From Endozoicomonadaceae bacterium (GTDB taxonomy: Bacteria; Pseudomonadota; Gammaproteobacteria; Pseudomonadales; Endozoicomonadaceae), in the NCBI GenBank assembly GCA_023146365.1, contig JAGLCE010000005.1, positions 1 to 17,186 on the forward strand: 17,186 bases of DNA, given 5' to 3'. A model generated the notes under the pieces. It worked only from the letters and a program-made list of their open reading frames with translations, did not search any database and was not told where the DNA came from. Positions 1-6,547 of the stretch are shown in pieces (the first letter of the stretch is position 1; each line of letters opens with the position of its first letter). A program made the position numbers and the translations under genes.

Positions 1-180
1 AACTGGCTCAAAGGTAGTGAAGGCGACAAGATTAATCTTCTTATGGCTGCTTGCGCCTGGAATATGAGAAAGTGGATGATTGCTTTCTTTTTGTTCGAAA
101 TTAACGGTGTTTTAAGGGCATATATTACTTTTAAAACATCAAGCAGCGCACTAGAATGCTTTTATTTGACCTTACAATAA
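1..180 (+). mobile_element. IS5-like transposase, C-terminal fragment
   Basis: Frame 1 is open from the first base to a TAA at 178-180 and encodes about 59 residues. It begins NWLKGSEGDKINLLMAACAW, which matches the C-terminal 'LKG..GD.-N..L.AA..N' signature of IS5/IS4-superfamily DDE transposases. The start lies outside the window, so I cannot say whether the full gene is intact. Downstream, near 220-240, the sequence ttttTCAGGGCCGAC could be the right end of the element, but its partner is not visible. The superfamily is fairly secure and the exact IS group is not. Confidence 0.6.
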
Positions 181-477
181 TGTGTAAAATACTTCAGGAT
201 CAAACTGCTTGGAAAGATGGTTTTTCAGGGCCGACTAGTTAAACATGGTCTGATTTAGCATACTATACCGCCAGTTTGATATTATATTGTGGCAATCTAG
301 AGATGACTGAATAAAGCAACTTGAATGGTAGCTGGTATATCCCGCCGCCTTTGAAGCTGCTTCTTTATTATCAGTATTAGCCCCGTAGCCACTTATGCTG
401 GCAATCTAGGAAGGATTTGCTTACTGGTTGCTGATGCCTAGTAACTTCAAATCCTTTGGGTATAGAATCACTCTTTT
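181..477. other. Intergenic stretch with IS-end-like and repeat sequence
   Basis: No reading frame looks coding here. It runs from the IS5-like transposase tail to the stop of the RING half of the IAP. It holds a possible IS end near 220-240, an 11-base 'tggcaatctag' at about 290-300, and a longer copy of that sequence within the repeat at 390-466. No tRNA or clear terminator is seen. Confidence 0.5.
390..466. repeat. Dispersed 3' module, copy 1 (downstream of IAP)
   Basis: Bases 390-415 match 9333-9358 at 24 of 26 positions (core 'cacttatgctgg', 'aatctag', 'aagga'). Further on both copies share TTCAA, seven variable bases, then GGGTATAGA (446-466 here, 9381-9400 there). The two copies sit at the 3' ends of two unrelated minus-strand effector genes, the split IAP and the ankyrin/SOCS-like gene. 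The order of conserved blocks is the same, with an 8-base length difference between them. It may be an IS end, a recombination site or a shared gene tail. Confidence 0.65.
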
Positions 478-1026
478 TTAAAATAGATCCATATGCATGC
501 GATCAGGCCAGAAAGATGGCAGATTTTTTTTGATTTTCTTATTGCATATATTGCATATTTCAAGTTGTGTTGAACAGCTTTTGCATGCTAAATGACCACA
601 CGGGATAAAGACCACATTGTTGGGTACATTTTTTGAACAATTCTTACAGGACATTTCTTTTTTTAACTGTTCGTTCACTTGTTTAGCACTATTCAGTTTT
701 TTATTTCTTTCATGATCTAGTTTATCCTGTTCCTCCTTTTGATTAGCTTCATTTTTTTCTTTATTAGCCAGCGCTATTCCGAGCTCTGTTTTCAAATCTG
801 TTTCAAATTGGTCTAAATAAAATTTTTCTTTATTTTTATTCAGTAATTGATTTGTGTTTTCTTGTTGCTTATATTTTTCGTAAGACGCATTTACCGCTTT
901 TTCAAGGTCGCTTCCTGGATTCATGTCAAGAGTTATTCTATATATATCAGCTGCGGAAGGGTTCTCATTACCTGAGTTAATATTTGTTGAGCGCCAGTGT
1001 ATCAGAGATTTTTCTATTGCTAGCAT
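478..1026 (-). CDS. C-terminal half of IAP: coiled coil plus RING finger (split gene)
   Basis: This 182-residue product ends in an IAP-type C3HC4 RING. The metal ligands are Cys127, Cys130, Cys143, His145, Cys148, Cys151, Cys158 and Cys161, with the IAP-like core VVFIPCGHLACKSC. A long charged, probably coiled segment (about 45-125) precedes it. Residues 4-35 resemble helices 2-3 of a UBA domain. It starts two codons after the TAA of the BIR gene, in the same frame, and no Shine-Dalgarno sequence precedes its ATG. It is therefore most simply the back half of one IAP interrupted by a stop codon. RING domains of this type act as ubiquitin E3 ligases. The usual Pro of the last CPxC is Asn here (CNIC), so activity is uncertain. 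It could be reached by reinitiation or readthrough, or may no longer be made. Confidence 0.8.
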   Translation of the reverse strand: MLAIEKSLIHWRSTNINSGNENPSAADIYRITLDMNPGSDLEKAVNASYEKYKQQENTNQLLNKNKEKFYLDQFETDLKTELGIALANKEKNEANQKEEQDKLDHERNKKLNSAKQVNEQLKKEMSCKNCSKNVPNNVVFIPCGHLACKSCSTQLEICNICNKKIKKNLPSFWPDRMHMDLF

Positions 1027-1029
1027 ATT

Positions 1030-2043
1030 TTAATATGAATTATCGCTGATTAAGATAATTGCCTTGAAGGCGTCAGATGATTGAAAAATTTTAAAAGGAC
1101 TATCTGAAGTATTGCTAAGAGTGGCGCATTTTTCTTTAAATTCATATTCTTCATGTAATATTACTTTTAGCACGTGAATTGAGTCTTCACCCAACTGATC
1201 ATGCACGTAAGAGCAAGAACTATTCTGACGAAAGTGTTTAATGAATGGAATATCTTCTTTTTCCCATGTATTTATTGCTGCATTACACTGGAAGCATTTA
1301 ACCTCATCATTATTGCCTGTATAATAGAGGCCAGCATTTGCAAGACCTTCAGCTGTTTTTCCTTCTGACGTGAACGCTTTTAATGTGTTCAGTCTTGCCT
1401 CTTTGGTTGCGTATTCAATGTTACCATGCTCGTTATTGGAGGCTGTTGCTCCTAGTGCTAATTCATGCGTATGTGGAGGTTGAGTAGTGTTCAGCTGCTT
1501 ATGTGGTGGTAATTCTCTATGCATTCTATTTACACGCAGTATAAATTCAGGCCCTGTAGCACGCTTAATAAATTCACATTTATGGCCGCTGTCATGAGCA
1601 TGATGCATCCATGGGTTGTCAGTTTTGAACCAATCCTTTAGCCCCGCATGGCACTGATAGCACCTTACCATGTCAGGGTTTTGATAGTCATCCACACAGT
1701 AAAATCCTGCCTCTGCTATGATCTCTTTTTTAGGGCGATCTGTGCTTGGAAAGTTAACGTATGATAATAGTCTTTCTTTGTAGGACGCATACTTAGGGCG
1801 AATAGTTATTTCATTGATAAAATTATCAATATTTGATTTTGTTTCAGGCAAAAAGAAATTTTTTGCTTCAATTCCACTAGCTGAACGATCATAAAATTGA
1901 GCCCCTGATTGAGGTGTGTGCTCAAGGTGTTCAGCTCTGCTGGAAGATTCTGATGCATTAGCTTCTTGCTGCTGTTGTATTTGCTGATTTTGTCTAGTAT
2001 ATACGCCGACCAAGGATGAGGTAAGGGTCATATTATCGTTCAT
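1030..2043 (-). CDS. Inhibitor-of-apoptosis-like protein with two BIR domains
   Basis: The 337-residue product carries two zinc-binding BIR domains. BIR1 (about 84-160) has ligands Cys128, Cys131, His148 and Cys156. BIR2 (about 212-280) has Cys250, Cys253, His270 and Cys277, with AGLYY, W260 and the canonical C-x2-C-x16-H-x6-C spacing. The Gln/Ser-rich N-terminus (1-60) looks disordered. BIR domains bind caspases or IAP antagonists and are essentially eukaryotic, so a role as a secreted anti-apoptotic effector is inferred. The C-terminal DAFKAIILISDNSY resembles UBA helix 1 and runs into a TAA; the same frame then continues with the rest of a UBA and a RING. The ATG at 2041-2043 has an AAAGAG stretch about 9 bases upstream. 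AT-rich composition unlike frd/corA suggests acquisition. Confidence 0.9.
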   Translation of the reverse strand: MNDNMTLTSSLVGVYTRQNQQIQQQQEANASESSSRAEHLEHTPQSGAQFYDRSASGIEAKNFFLPETKSNIDNFINEITIRPKYASYKERLLSYVNFPSTDRPKKEIIAEAGFYCVDDYQNPDMVRCYQCHAGLKDWFKTDNPWMHHAHDSGHKCEFIKRATGPEFILRVNRMHRELPPHKQLNTTQPPHTHELALGATASNNEHGNIEYATKEARLNTLKAFTSEGKTAEGLANAGLYYTGNNDEVKCFQCNAAINTWEKEDIPFIKHFRQNSSCSYVHDQLGEDSIHVLKVILHEEYEFKEKCATLSNTSDSPFKIFQSSDAFKAIILISDNSY

Positions 2044-2225
2044 TACTTTTTCTCTTTATTTGAGATGAATTAAATAACTAAACTACTTACCTGGTAGGTA
2101 TTAAATTTAGTCGATTTTTAAATTTTTAAGCTACATGGTATTGGCACCAGAATTAATAATTTGTTCCTTTAAATGGTTAACAATATATTTTTTTATGGAT
2201 ATTTATTAAATAAGGTTAAAGGCCT

Positions 2226-2248
2226 ATGTACGGGACAAAAAATCTATA
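2226..2248 (+). repeat. 23-base repeat shared with the 3' end of the ankyrin/SOCS-like gene
   Basis: This stretch matches the minus strand of 9396-9418 at 22 of 23 positions (ATGTAC[G/A]GGAC followed by AAAAAATCTATA). In the ankyrin gene it encodes HVQDKKSI near the C-terminus; here the same frame reads YVRDKKSI and then stops. A shorter 13-base version lies inverted at 4173-4185. It looks like a fragment of a related gene tail or of a mobile element end. Confidence 0.55.
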
Positions 2249-2555
2249 TGAGTTAGTTAAAGAAATGGAACTATTGTCTTTTGATAGACAAGAGCATGAG
2301 AAATGCAGTATCTGCTAGATTCGTTATTAACGGTAGTTTTAAAAAATCGGTGTTATTTCACCTGAATTCGTGATTTCATTGATGGTTAATATGCTTGTAG
2401 GCCTTACTATTAAAAGCCTCTATCTAGACTAGACGTTAAGTTGGATATTCAGAAATTAACCACATGAGTGAGTTTTTAAATAAGTCTCTCATGTTACAAC
2501 CCTTGAGGAATAATATTTTTGTACATTAAAAGTTACGAATTAGACTTTATGCTTA

Positions 2556-2584
2556 TTTACAATGATAAATTACATCTGTATCTT
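2556..2584 (+). promoter_or_regulatory. Candidate sigma70 promoter for the coiled-coil gene pair
   Basis: TTTACA (2556-2561) and TATCTT (2579-2584) are separated by 17 bases and match the -35 and -10 consensus at 5/6 and 4/6. This would give a leader of about 50 bases before the ATG at 2644. Confidence 0.4.
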
Positions 2585-2643
2585 GTAATGTACTGATTGT
2601 ATCAATACACCCAGTATTATTCACTAATAGGAAGGAAATAAAC

Positions 2644-2979
2644 ATGGACAGTTCACAAGTTACCCAGATTTCTCAATCAATGAACTCAACTAACTCAATG
2701 CCATACGATAATGTGGTGAATTCTACATCAAGTCCTGTTGCTGAAACATCGAGCAGAAAAATTTCGATGTTGGACAGCATTGGCAAAAAATTATCAAGCG
2801 CCAAAGAGTATCTGTGCACAAGGCCAGCGGCGATTAGAGAAAGAATTATCATAAGTAGGATTAAAGTAAATAAAAATATTACGACAAAAAATAATTGTTT
2901 TGTTAAAAAATGGCGTGGTGTTAATGTTTATCATTGGGCTCAGAAACGTGAAGCATTTATTACTAATGAAATGAAATGA
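2644..2979 (+). CDS. Unknown Ser/Thr-rich protein, probably the front part of a frameshifted gene
   Basis: The 111-residue product is not recognised. Its first 55 residues are rich in Ser, Thr, Asn and Gln and look disordered, as is common for secreted effectors; the rest is basic (about 58-111). The start is well supported: AGGAAGGA at 2629-2636 lies 7 bases before ATG. It ends in an ATGA-type overlap with the next ORF, inside three tandem AATGA units (2965-2979). Removing one unit fuses both ORFs into a single frame of about 300 residues (reading TNEMKDIISNKEA across the joint). It may therefore be half of a larger coiled-coil protein. Translational coupling of two real genes is the alternative. 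Confidence 0.65.
   Translation: MDSSQVTQISQSMNSTNSMPYDNVVNSTSSPVAETSSRKISMLDSIGKKLSSAKEYLCTRPAAIRERIIISRIKVNKNITTKNNCFVKKWRGVNVYHWAQKREAFITNEMK
2965..2979 (+). repeat. (AATGA)3 pentanucleotide repeat at an ORF junction
   Basis: Three perfect AATGA units contain both the stop codon of the upstream ORF (TGA, 2977-2979) and the start codon of the downstream ORF (ATG, 2976-2978). Because the unit is 5 bases long, a change in copy number shifts the frame; two units put the ORFs in one frame. Confidence 0.8.
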
Positions 2980-3566
2980 AAGATATTATTAGTAATAAAG
3001 AAGCAATGTGTGTTAAAGCAACTGAGGAAAAAAAGCGTTTAGATACGGATCATCATAATAAACCTTCTGTAATGAAATCTATAAAATGTTTCATTGCTAA
3101 GCGTAGACTGAGTAGTATTCAATGTGATATTGAATGTTGGAACACTGTAAAGAAAAACCATGATGAACTAGTGGGAAAAATCGAAACATGCTCGATTAAG
3201 CAGACGAATGATGCTATTGCCGTTTTTAAAGATGCTAAAGAAACGATTATTATAGAAAATAAAAAACTTGAAGAAAACATTCAAAATCTTAAAAGCCAGC
3301 TACAAGATAACGAAGAAAAAGTAAAGGCTATGAATGAATGCATGACAGGAATAGATGGTTGTAAAACAGGGGATTATGATAAATCGCATGTAAGGCTTAA
3401 AGCTATAAAGTCAGAGAAGAAGAAGGGTGAAGGTATTATAAGTCATTTGGAAAGGAGAATAGATAAGAATGCAGCTGAACTTGAAAAGGCAAAGAATAAA
3501 AATGACTATTTTTCATATGAAAACAGTACATTGAATGATTTCATTAATAATAATATTAAAACATAA
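2976..3566 (+). CDS. Unknown coiled-coil protein, probably the back part of the same gene
   Basis: The 196-residue product is highly charged and Lys/Glu-rich. Heptad-like patterns suggest a coiled coil from about 60 to 120 and another from about 140 to 180. There is no membrane segment or signal peptide and I recognise no family. Its ATG overlaps the stop of the preceding ORF by 4 bases and has no strong ribosome binding site of its own. It is therefore either translationally coupled to that ORF or is its continuation after a 5-base duplication. AT-rich composition matches the effector genes rather than frd/corA. A strong inverted repeat follows at 3578-3616. Confidence 0.65.
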   Translation: MKDIISNKEAMCVKATEEKKRLDTDHHNKPSVMKSIKCFIAKRRLSSIQCDIECWNTVKKNHDELVGKIETCSIKQTNDAIAVFKDAKETIIIENKKLEENIQNLKSQLQDNEEKVKAMNECMTGIDGCKTGDYDKSHVRLKAIKSEKKKGEGIISHLERRIDKNAAELEKAKNKNDYFSYENSTLNDFINNNIKT

Positions 3567-3577
3567 AACTATGTAGA

Positions 3578-3616
3578 TTCTTATCATTAACAGCCATAAA
3601 TTGTTAATGATAAGAA
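3578..3616 (+). terminator. 15-bp perfect hairpin after the coiled-coil gene
   Basis: TTCTTATCATTAACA (3578-3592) and its exact complement (3602-3616) enclose a 9-base loop, 12 bases after the stop codon. The stem is AT-rich and no T-run follows, so it is not a classical intrinsic terminator. It could protect the mRNA 3' end or be a mobile-element palindrome. Confidence 0.5.
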
Positions 3617-3787
3617 GTAAAATTAGTAAAAAATAGCTTAAAACTTTTCTTGAGTCCAGCGTCGCCAAAAGTGTAATTTTTTTGTGATATAAACATCAAC
3701 AAGCTACGTTTTGGTAGTGTTCACAACTCTGAGTCATTTCTTTAAACCACTTTCAACATCCTGTTATAAACTTTTATCTATTTTTAT

Positions 3788-3859
3788 TTAGAATCATCTA
3801 GATGAATGCTCATGGTCTATTGTATTACGGAAGGAATAATACAAATTAGATGATTCTAA
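3788..3859. repeat. Nested inverted-repeat element
   Basis: TTAGAATCATCTA (3788-3800) is exactly complementary to TAGATGATTCTAA (3847-3859). Within the 46-base interior a second perfect pair, TTGTATTA (3820-3827) with TAATACAA (3837-3844), forms an inner hairpin. It lies on the 3' side of the dead REP-associated transposase, so a REP- or MITE-like palindrome is possible. Confidence 0.5.
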
Positions 3860-3926
3860 AAAACGTGACGGATGTTTTTCATACAATTTCACTGATTCCG
3901 TCTTATATTTATTTTCCCTTGGTTGA

Positions 3927-4085
3927 TCATAAGAAATAATGTGCTGCCGTCTCACAGACTTTTGCGAGCACAGTGTAGAACTGCATTCTATCTTTATCAT
4001 TACGATAGATATCTTATTGGGCGTTTTAGCGTGAGATCACGTGATAAAGTGCGCCGGTATATTCGATGCTGAGGGGGCTATCCAT
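3927..4085 (-). pseudogene. REP-associated tyrosine (Y1/HUH) transposase, decayed N-terminus
   Basis: From an ATG at 4085, with AAAGGT just upstream, the minus strand reads LSIEYTGALYHVISR, stop, NAQ, stop, DIYRNDKDRMQFYTVLAKVC, then stops at 3927-3929. The patterns 'RIEYPGALYHV.SRGN' and 'DDEDR..FL.-LAKVCE' are diagnostic of the N-terminus of RAYT/IS200-like Y1 transposases. Three in-frame stops and loss of the catalytic Tyr region show the gene is dead. The open frame at 3794-4000 partly overlaps it in another phase and is not a gene. Confidence 0.8.
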
Positions 4086-4676
4086 ACCTTTGCTCCAGCA
4101 CAGGAAAGGCACAAAACAAGACTTGACTCCATTTTTCTCTTTTAATGGGGCGATTACAAAAAGTTGGAGTGCTTTGTCCCGTACACAAAATATAAACATA
4201 ACAGATATTGTTATTATTTATGTATAATTATTAATGTATAACATCGAAACAGTAGTGCTAATAGTTATTTTAGATGACTGCACGGAATTAAACTTGAATA
4301 ATAGCTGATGCAGCTAATCTGTTTTTATTAAAGCGTTAAGTATCAAGAGCTGCTACGTGACTTCCCAGAACTAAACTTGATGGCTAACAAATTTTCTGGA
4401 TTTATAACTATGTATCGCGTACTCTCAACAACACAGGTAGCAAAATTGCAGTCTCAGATGGGAGTGGGCGCAGGTGCGGGGCTGACCGAAGATTTATCAG
4501 AATGATGAGCGTTAGACTTCTATGCTGAATTAATACCATTAAGTGCAATCGACTCAACTCAATATTGAGAATGCCGTGCCTTTTGCTAACAGCATGCAGG
4601 GTTTTCTTGAGTGTTGTTTGTTGATTGATGGCATAGCTGATGAAATACAGACCCGCTGTCGGGGTATAAGATTGTT
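4086..4676. other. 590-base AT-rich region without a recognised gene
   Basis: The stretch between the dead transposase and corA holds no recognisable gene. One frame is open for about 56 codons (4335-4505), with an ATG at 4380 giving a 41-residue peptide ending AGAGLTEDLSE; it has no clear ribosome binding site and I do not recognise it. A 13-base sequence at 4173-4185 is the inverted counterpart of 2227-2239. No terminator with a T-run is seen after corA, only a weak ACCC/GGGT stem near 4651-4665. Confidence 0.45.
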
Positions 4677-5636
4677 TTAGAGCCAGCCTTTAAGTTTGAA
4701 AAGCAGGTACGTGCTGAGTCCGCTGGCCACCATGATACCGATAGCTAAAGGATAACCATAAGCCCAGTCCAGCTCGGGCATTAATCGAAAGTTCATGCCA
4801 TAACTGCTGGCTATCAGTGTGGGTGGCATGAATAGGGTAGCGGCAACGGAGAAGATCTTGATGATCTTGTTCTGTTCTAGGTTGATGAAACCCATGACTG
4901 CATCAAGTAAAAAGTTGATCTTGTCGAACAGGAACGCAGTGTGGGGCAGTAGAGATTCGATGTCGCGCAGCATATCCATTATTTCCTGTTGATGAATATC
5001 GGATAGACGAATGCGTCGGTTTCGCACCAAGTAACGCAGTGAGCGTTGACTGTCGAGCAGGCTCAGACGGATCTTGCCGTTAATATCTTCCTGAAGGGTG
5101 ATGTTTTTCAGAATATCGTCGCGTTGTTCGTCGTTGGTGTGCTCACGCAGCGCCATATGCCCAGTCTCTTCCAACGTTTCGTAGATCTCTTCGAGTAGGT
5201 CTGCGAGGTAATCAACCTTGGCGGTAAATAGGGCATTTAATACGACCATGGGTGAATCGAGATCAATCTGATGGCGCTTGAAATAGTTGCGTACCAAGCG
5301 GAACAGGCCGACGTCCTCATCCCGCAGGGTGATCAGTATATGGGGGCGCAGGTTGAATGAGACAGTGACTGTTCGCAGCTCCTTACCGGAGCGGTGTGGG
5401 AAAAAACTGTGAATATGAGTGCCGTCTTTGTCTTGGTAGAAACGAGAGGATGCCTCAATCTCGTTCAGGTCTTCTCGCTCAGGAACCTCTTCCACGTAAT
5501 ACGAACGCAGCCATTCACGTTCCTGATCGGTGGGTTCTATCATATCCAGCCAGACGGTATCACTGGGCAGGTCGTCCTGCAGTGTCAGGTTATCAATGGT
5601 TAGCTGGCCATTTAAAAGGCGATAAGTGGTAATCAT
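4677..5636 (-). CDS. corA: CorA magnesium/cobalt transporter
   Basis: CorA forms a pentameric inner-membrane channel that takes up Mg2+ and can also carry Co2+ and Ni2+. The 319-residue length matches the gammaproteobacterial family (E. coli 316). The large N-terminal cytoplasmic domain (1 to about 250) is acidic and helical. It is followed by the first membrane segment ending in the signature YGMNF (GMN selectivity motif), an acidic periplasmic loop (MPELDWAYG), a second membrane segment and a basic end, KLKGWL, close to the E. coli C-terminus. The ATG has AGG 7 bases upstream. It lies about 160 bases downstream of frdD on the same strand, with a stable hairpin between, so it probably has its own promoter. 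Nothing looks damaged. Confidence 0.97.
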   Translation of the reverse strand: MITTYRLLNGQLTIDNLTLQDDLPSDTVWLDMIEPTDQEREWLRSYYVEEVPEREDLNEIEASSRFYQDKDGTHIHSFFPHRSGKELRTVTVSFNLRPHILITLRDEDVGLFRLVRNYFKRHQIDLDSPMVVLNALFTAKVDYLADLLEEIYETLEETGHMALREHTNDEQRDDILKNITLQEDINGKIRLSLLDSQRSLRYLVRNRRIRLSDIHQQEIMDMLRDIESLLPHTAFLFDKINFLLDAVMGFINLEQNKIIKIFSVAATLFMPPTLIASSYGMNFRLMPELDWAYGYPLAIGIMVASGLSTYLLFKLKGWL

Positions 5637-5738
5637 ACGAATGCCTGTTCTTTACAAATGTTGAGCAGGGAAAAGAACAAATCTTACCACAGTCAGGCCA
5701 GATAACACTGTCAGAACGGGTAAGTAATAGGAGAGATA

Positions 5739-5758
5739 GCCGATCACGAATGACCGGC
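5739..5758 (-). terminator. UUCG-capped hairpin downstream of frdD
   Basis: On the minus strand GCCGGTCA-TTCG-TGATCGGC forms an 8-bp stem (one G-U pair) closed by a UUCG tetraloop, about 40 bases after the frdD stop. Only a pyrimidine-rich TATCTCTCC follows, not a clean T-run. It probably ends or stabilises the frd mRNA. Confidence 0.5.
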
Positions 5759-5799
5759 TCAGGCGGTTGATGGTCGCCAGTTGACGACCTTCAGGTGGA

Positions 5800-6153
5800 T
5801 CAGACCAGCAGCACCATCGTCAGAGTGACGATGGATAAAATGAGAGCACTGCCATAGAACAGACTTTTTATGACATTACACGGGGGAAAGCCAAAGTCAT
5901 GCAGGCTGTGATATATCCGATGAACACAGTGCCACAGCGTCATAATGATGATGCCTGACAGAGCGATCCTACCGATCCATGATCCGGCAAAGGCGACTAT
6001 TCGATCATAAGAGAGCGCCTCGGCAGGGATAATGCCGAATGGCACACCGATACCGACAATCAGCACCAGTACCGGTGTGATCAGTGCGGTTACCATGCCG
6101 CCGGCACCGAACAGGCTCCAGAACAGTGGTTCTAAATGACGTTTTCCGTTCAT
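5800..6153 (-). CDS. frdD: Fumarate reductase membrane anchor subunit D
   Basis: FrdD is one of two hydrophobic anchors that hold the FrdAB dimer on the inner membrane and form the quinol site. The 117-residue product (E. coli 119) has three membrane helices, at about 14-38, 54-76 and 92-116. It has clear family motifs: EPLFWSLFGAGGMVTALITP near the start, then ALSYDRIVAFAGSWIGR and LWHCVHRIYHSLHD. The ATG follows the frdC stop by one base, with GGGGGA about 7 bases upstream as ribosome binding site. It is the last gene of frdABCD and appears intact. Confidence 0.95.
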   Translation of the reverse strand: MNGKRHLEPLFWSLFGAGGMVTALITPVLVLIVGIGVPFGIIPAEALSYDRIVAFAGSWIGRIALSGIIIMTLWHCVHRIYHSLHDFGFPPCNVIKSLFYGSALILSIVTLTMVLLV

Positions 6154-6154
6154 G

Positions 6155-6547
6155 TCATATCCCCCAGAACGTCGCTGTCAGTACGATGGCGGAGAGTCCG
6201 ACCATGGCGCCGATATGGAGATTCGTGAGCAGGCTGGCAGGCACAAATGAAGTGCCGATCTGGATTCGCATCACTTGGGGGACGGCCTTGAACCAGGTGA
6301 TGGAGTGATAGAGTGCCAGCGCTAATGTCACGATACTGAAGAGAATCATCAATGAGTGTGTTTGCAGTGCGAGCCATTGTGTCCAAGTGTCCGGCCCTTG
6401 AATGAGCTTGCCCAGGCCGACGAGCAGGTTCAGGGTCCAGATACCGATAAAAACACTGCTTAATTCTCGGATCATATAGAGTCGGTAGCTGGCGTGCTTC
6501 AGGTACCAGAATTTGGCCATGACTGGTTGGTAGGGGCGTCGGCTCAT
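6155..6547 (-). CDS. frdC: Fumarate reductase membrane anchor subunit C
   Basis: FrdC pairs with FrdD in the membrane and contributes to quinol oxidation. The true start is the ATG at 6545-6547, which overlaps the frdB stop as ATGA and gives 130 residues (E. coli 131). A longer open frame upstream adds 45 residues that overlap frdB in another phase and have no counterpart in the family. The product opens with SRRPYQPVMAKFWYLKHASY, a match to the E. coli 'KRKPYVRPM...WW.KLPFYR.YMLRE' start, and has three membrane helices (about 30-50, 63-85, 104-128). The internal TWFKAVPQ equals the family's TWFELAPK. Confidence 0.95.
   Translation of the reverse strand: MSRRPYQPVMAKFWYLKHASYRLYMIRELSSVFIGIWTLNLLVGLGKLIQGPDTWTQWLALQTHSLMILFSIVTLALALYHSITWFKAVPQVMRIQIGTSFVPASLLTNLHIGAMVGLSAIVLTATFWGI

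Larger units (their letters stand above)
2044..2643. other. 600-base intergenic region between divergent effector genes
   Basis: AT-rich DNA separates the minus-strand IAP from the plus-strand coiled-coil pair, so it should carry both promoters. A plausible plus-strand promoter lies at 2556-2584; I see no convincing minus-strand one. A 30-codon ORF (2226-2318, AAGG upstream of its ATG) overlaps the repeat at 2226-2248 and is probably not a gene. A 7-bp inverted repeat, ACATGAG (2462-2468) with CTCATGT (2488-2494), could fold or bind a regulator. No RNA gene is recognised. Confidence 0.5.

Noticed and set aside
2226..2318. 30-codon plus-strand ORF with a possible ribosome binding site
   Set aside because: It begins in the 23-base repeat shared with the ankyrin gene and stops soon after; more likely repeat debris than a gene.
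3794..4000. 68-codon minus-strand ORF
   Set aside because: It partly overlaps the recognisable Y1 transposase remnant in another frame, has no homology I know, and runs through the nested inverted repeat.
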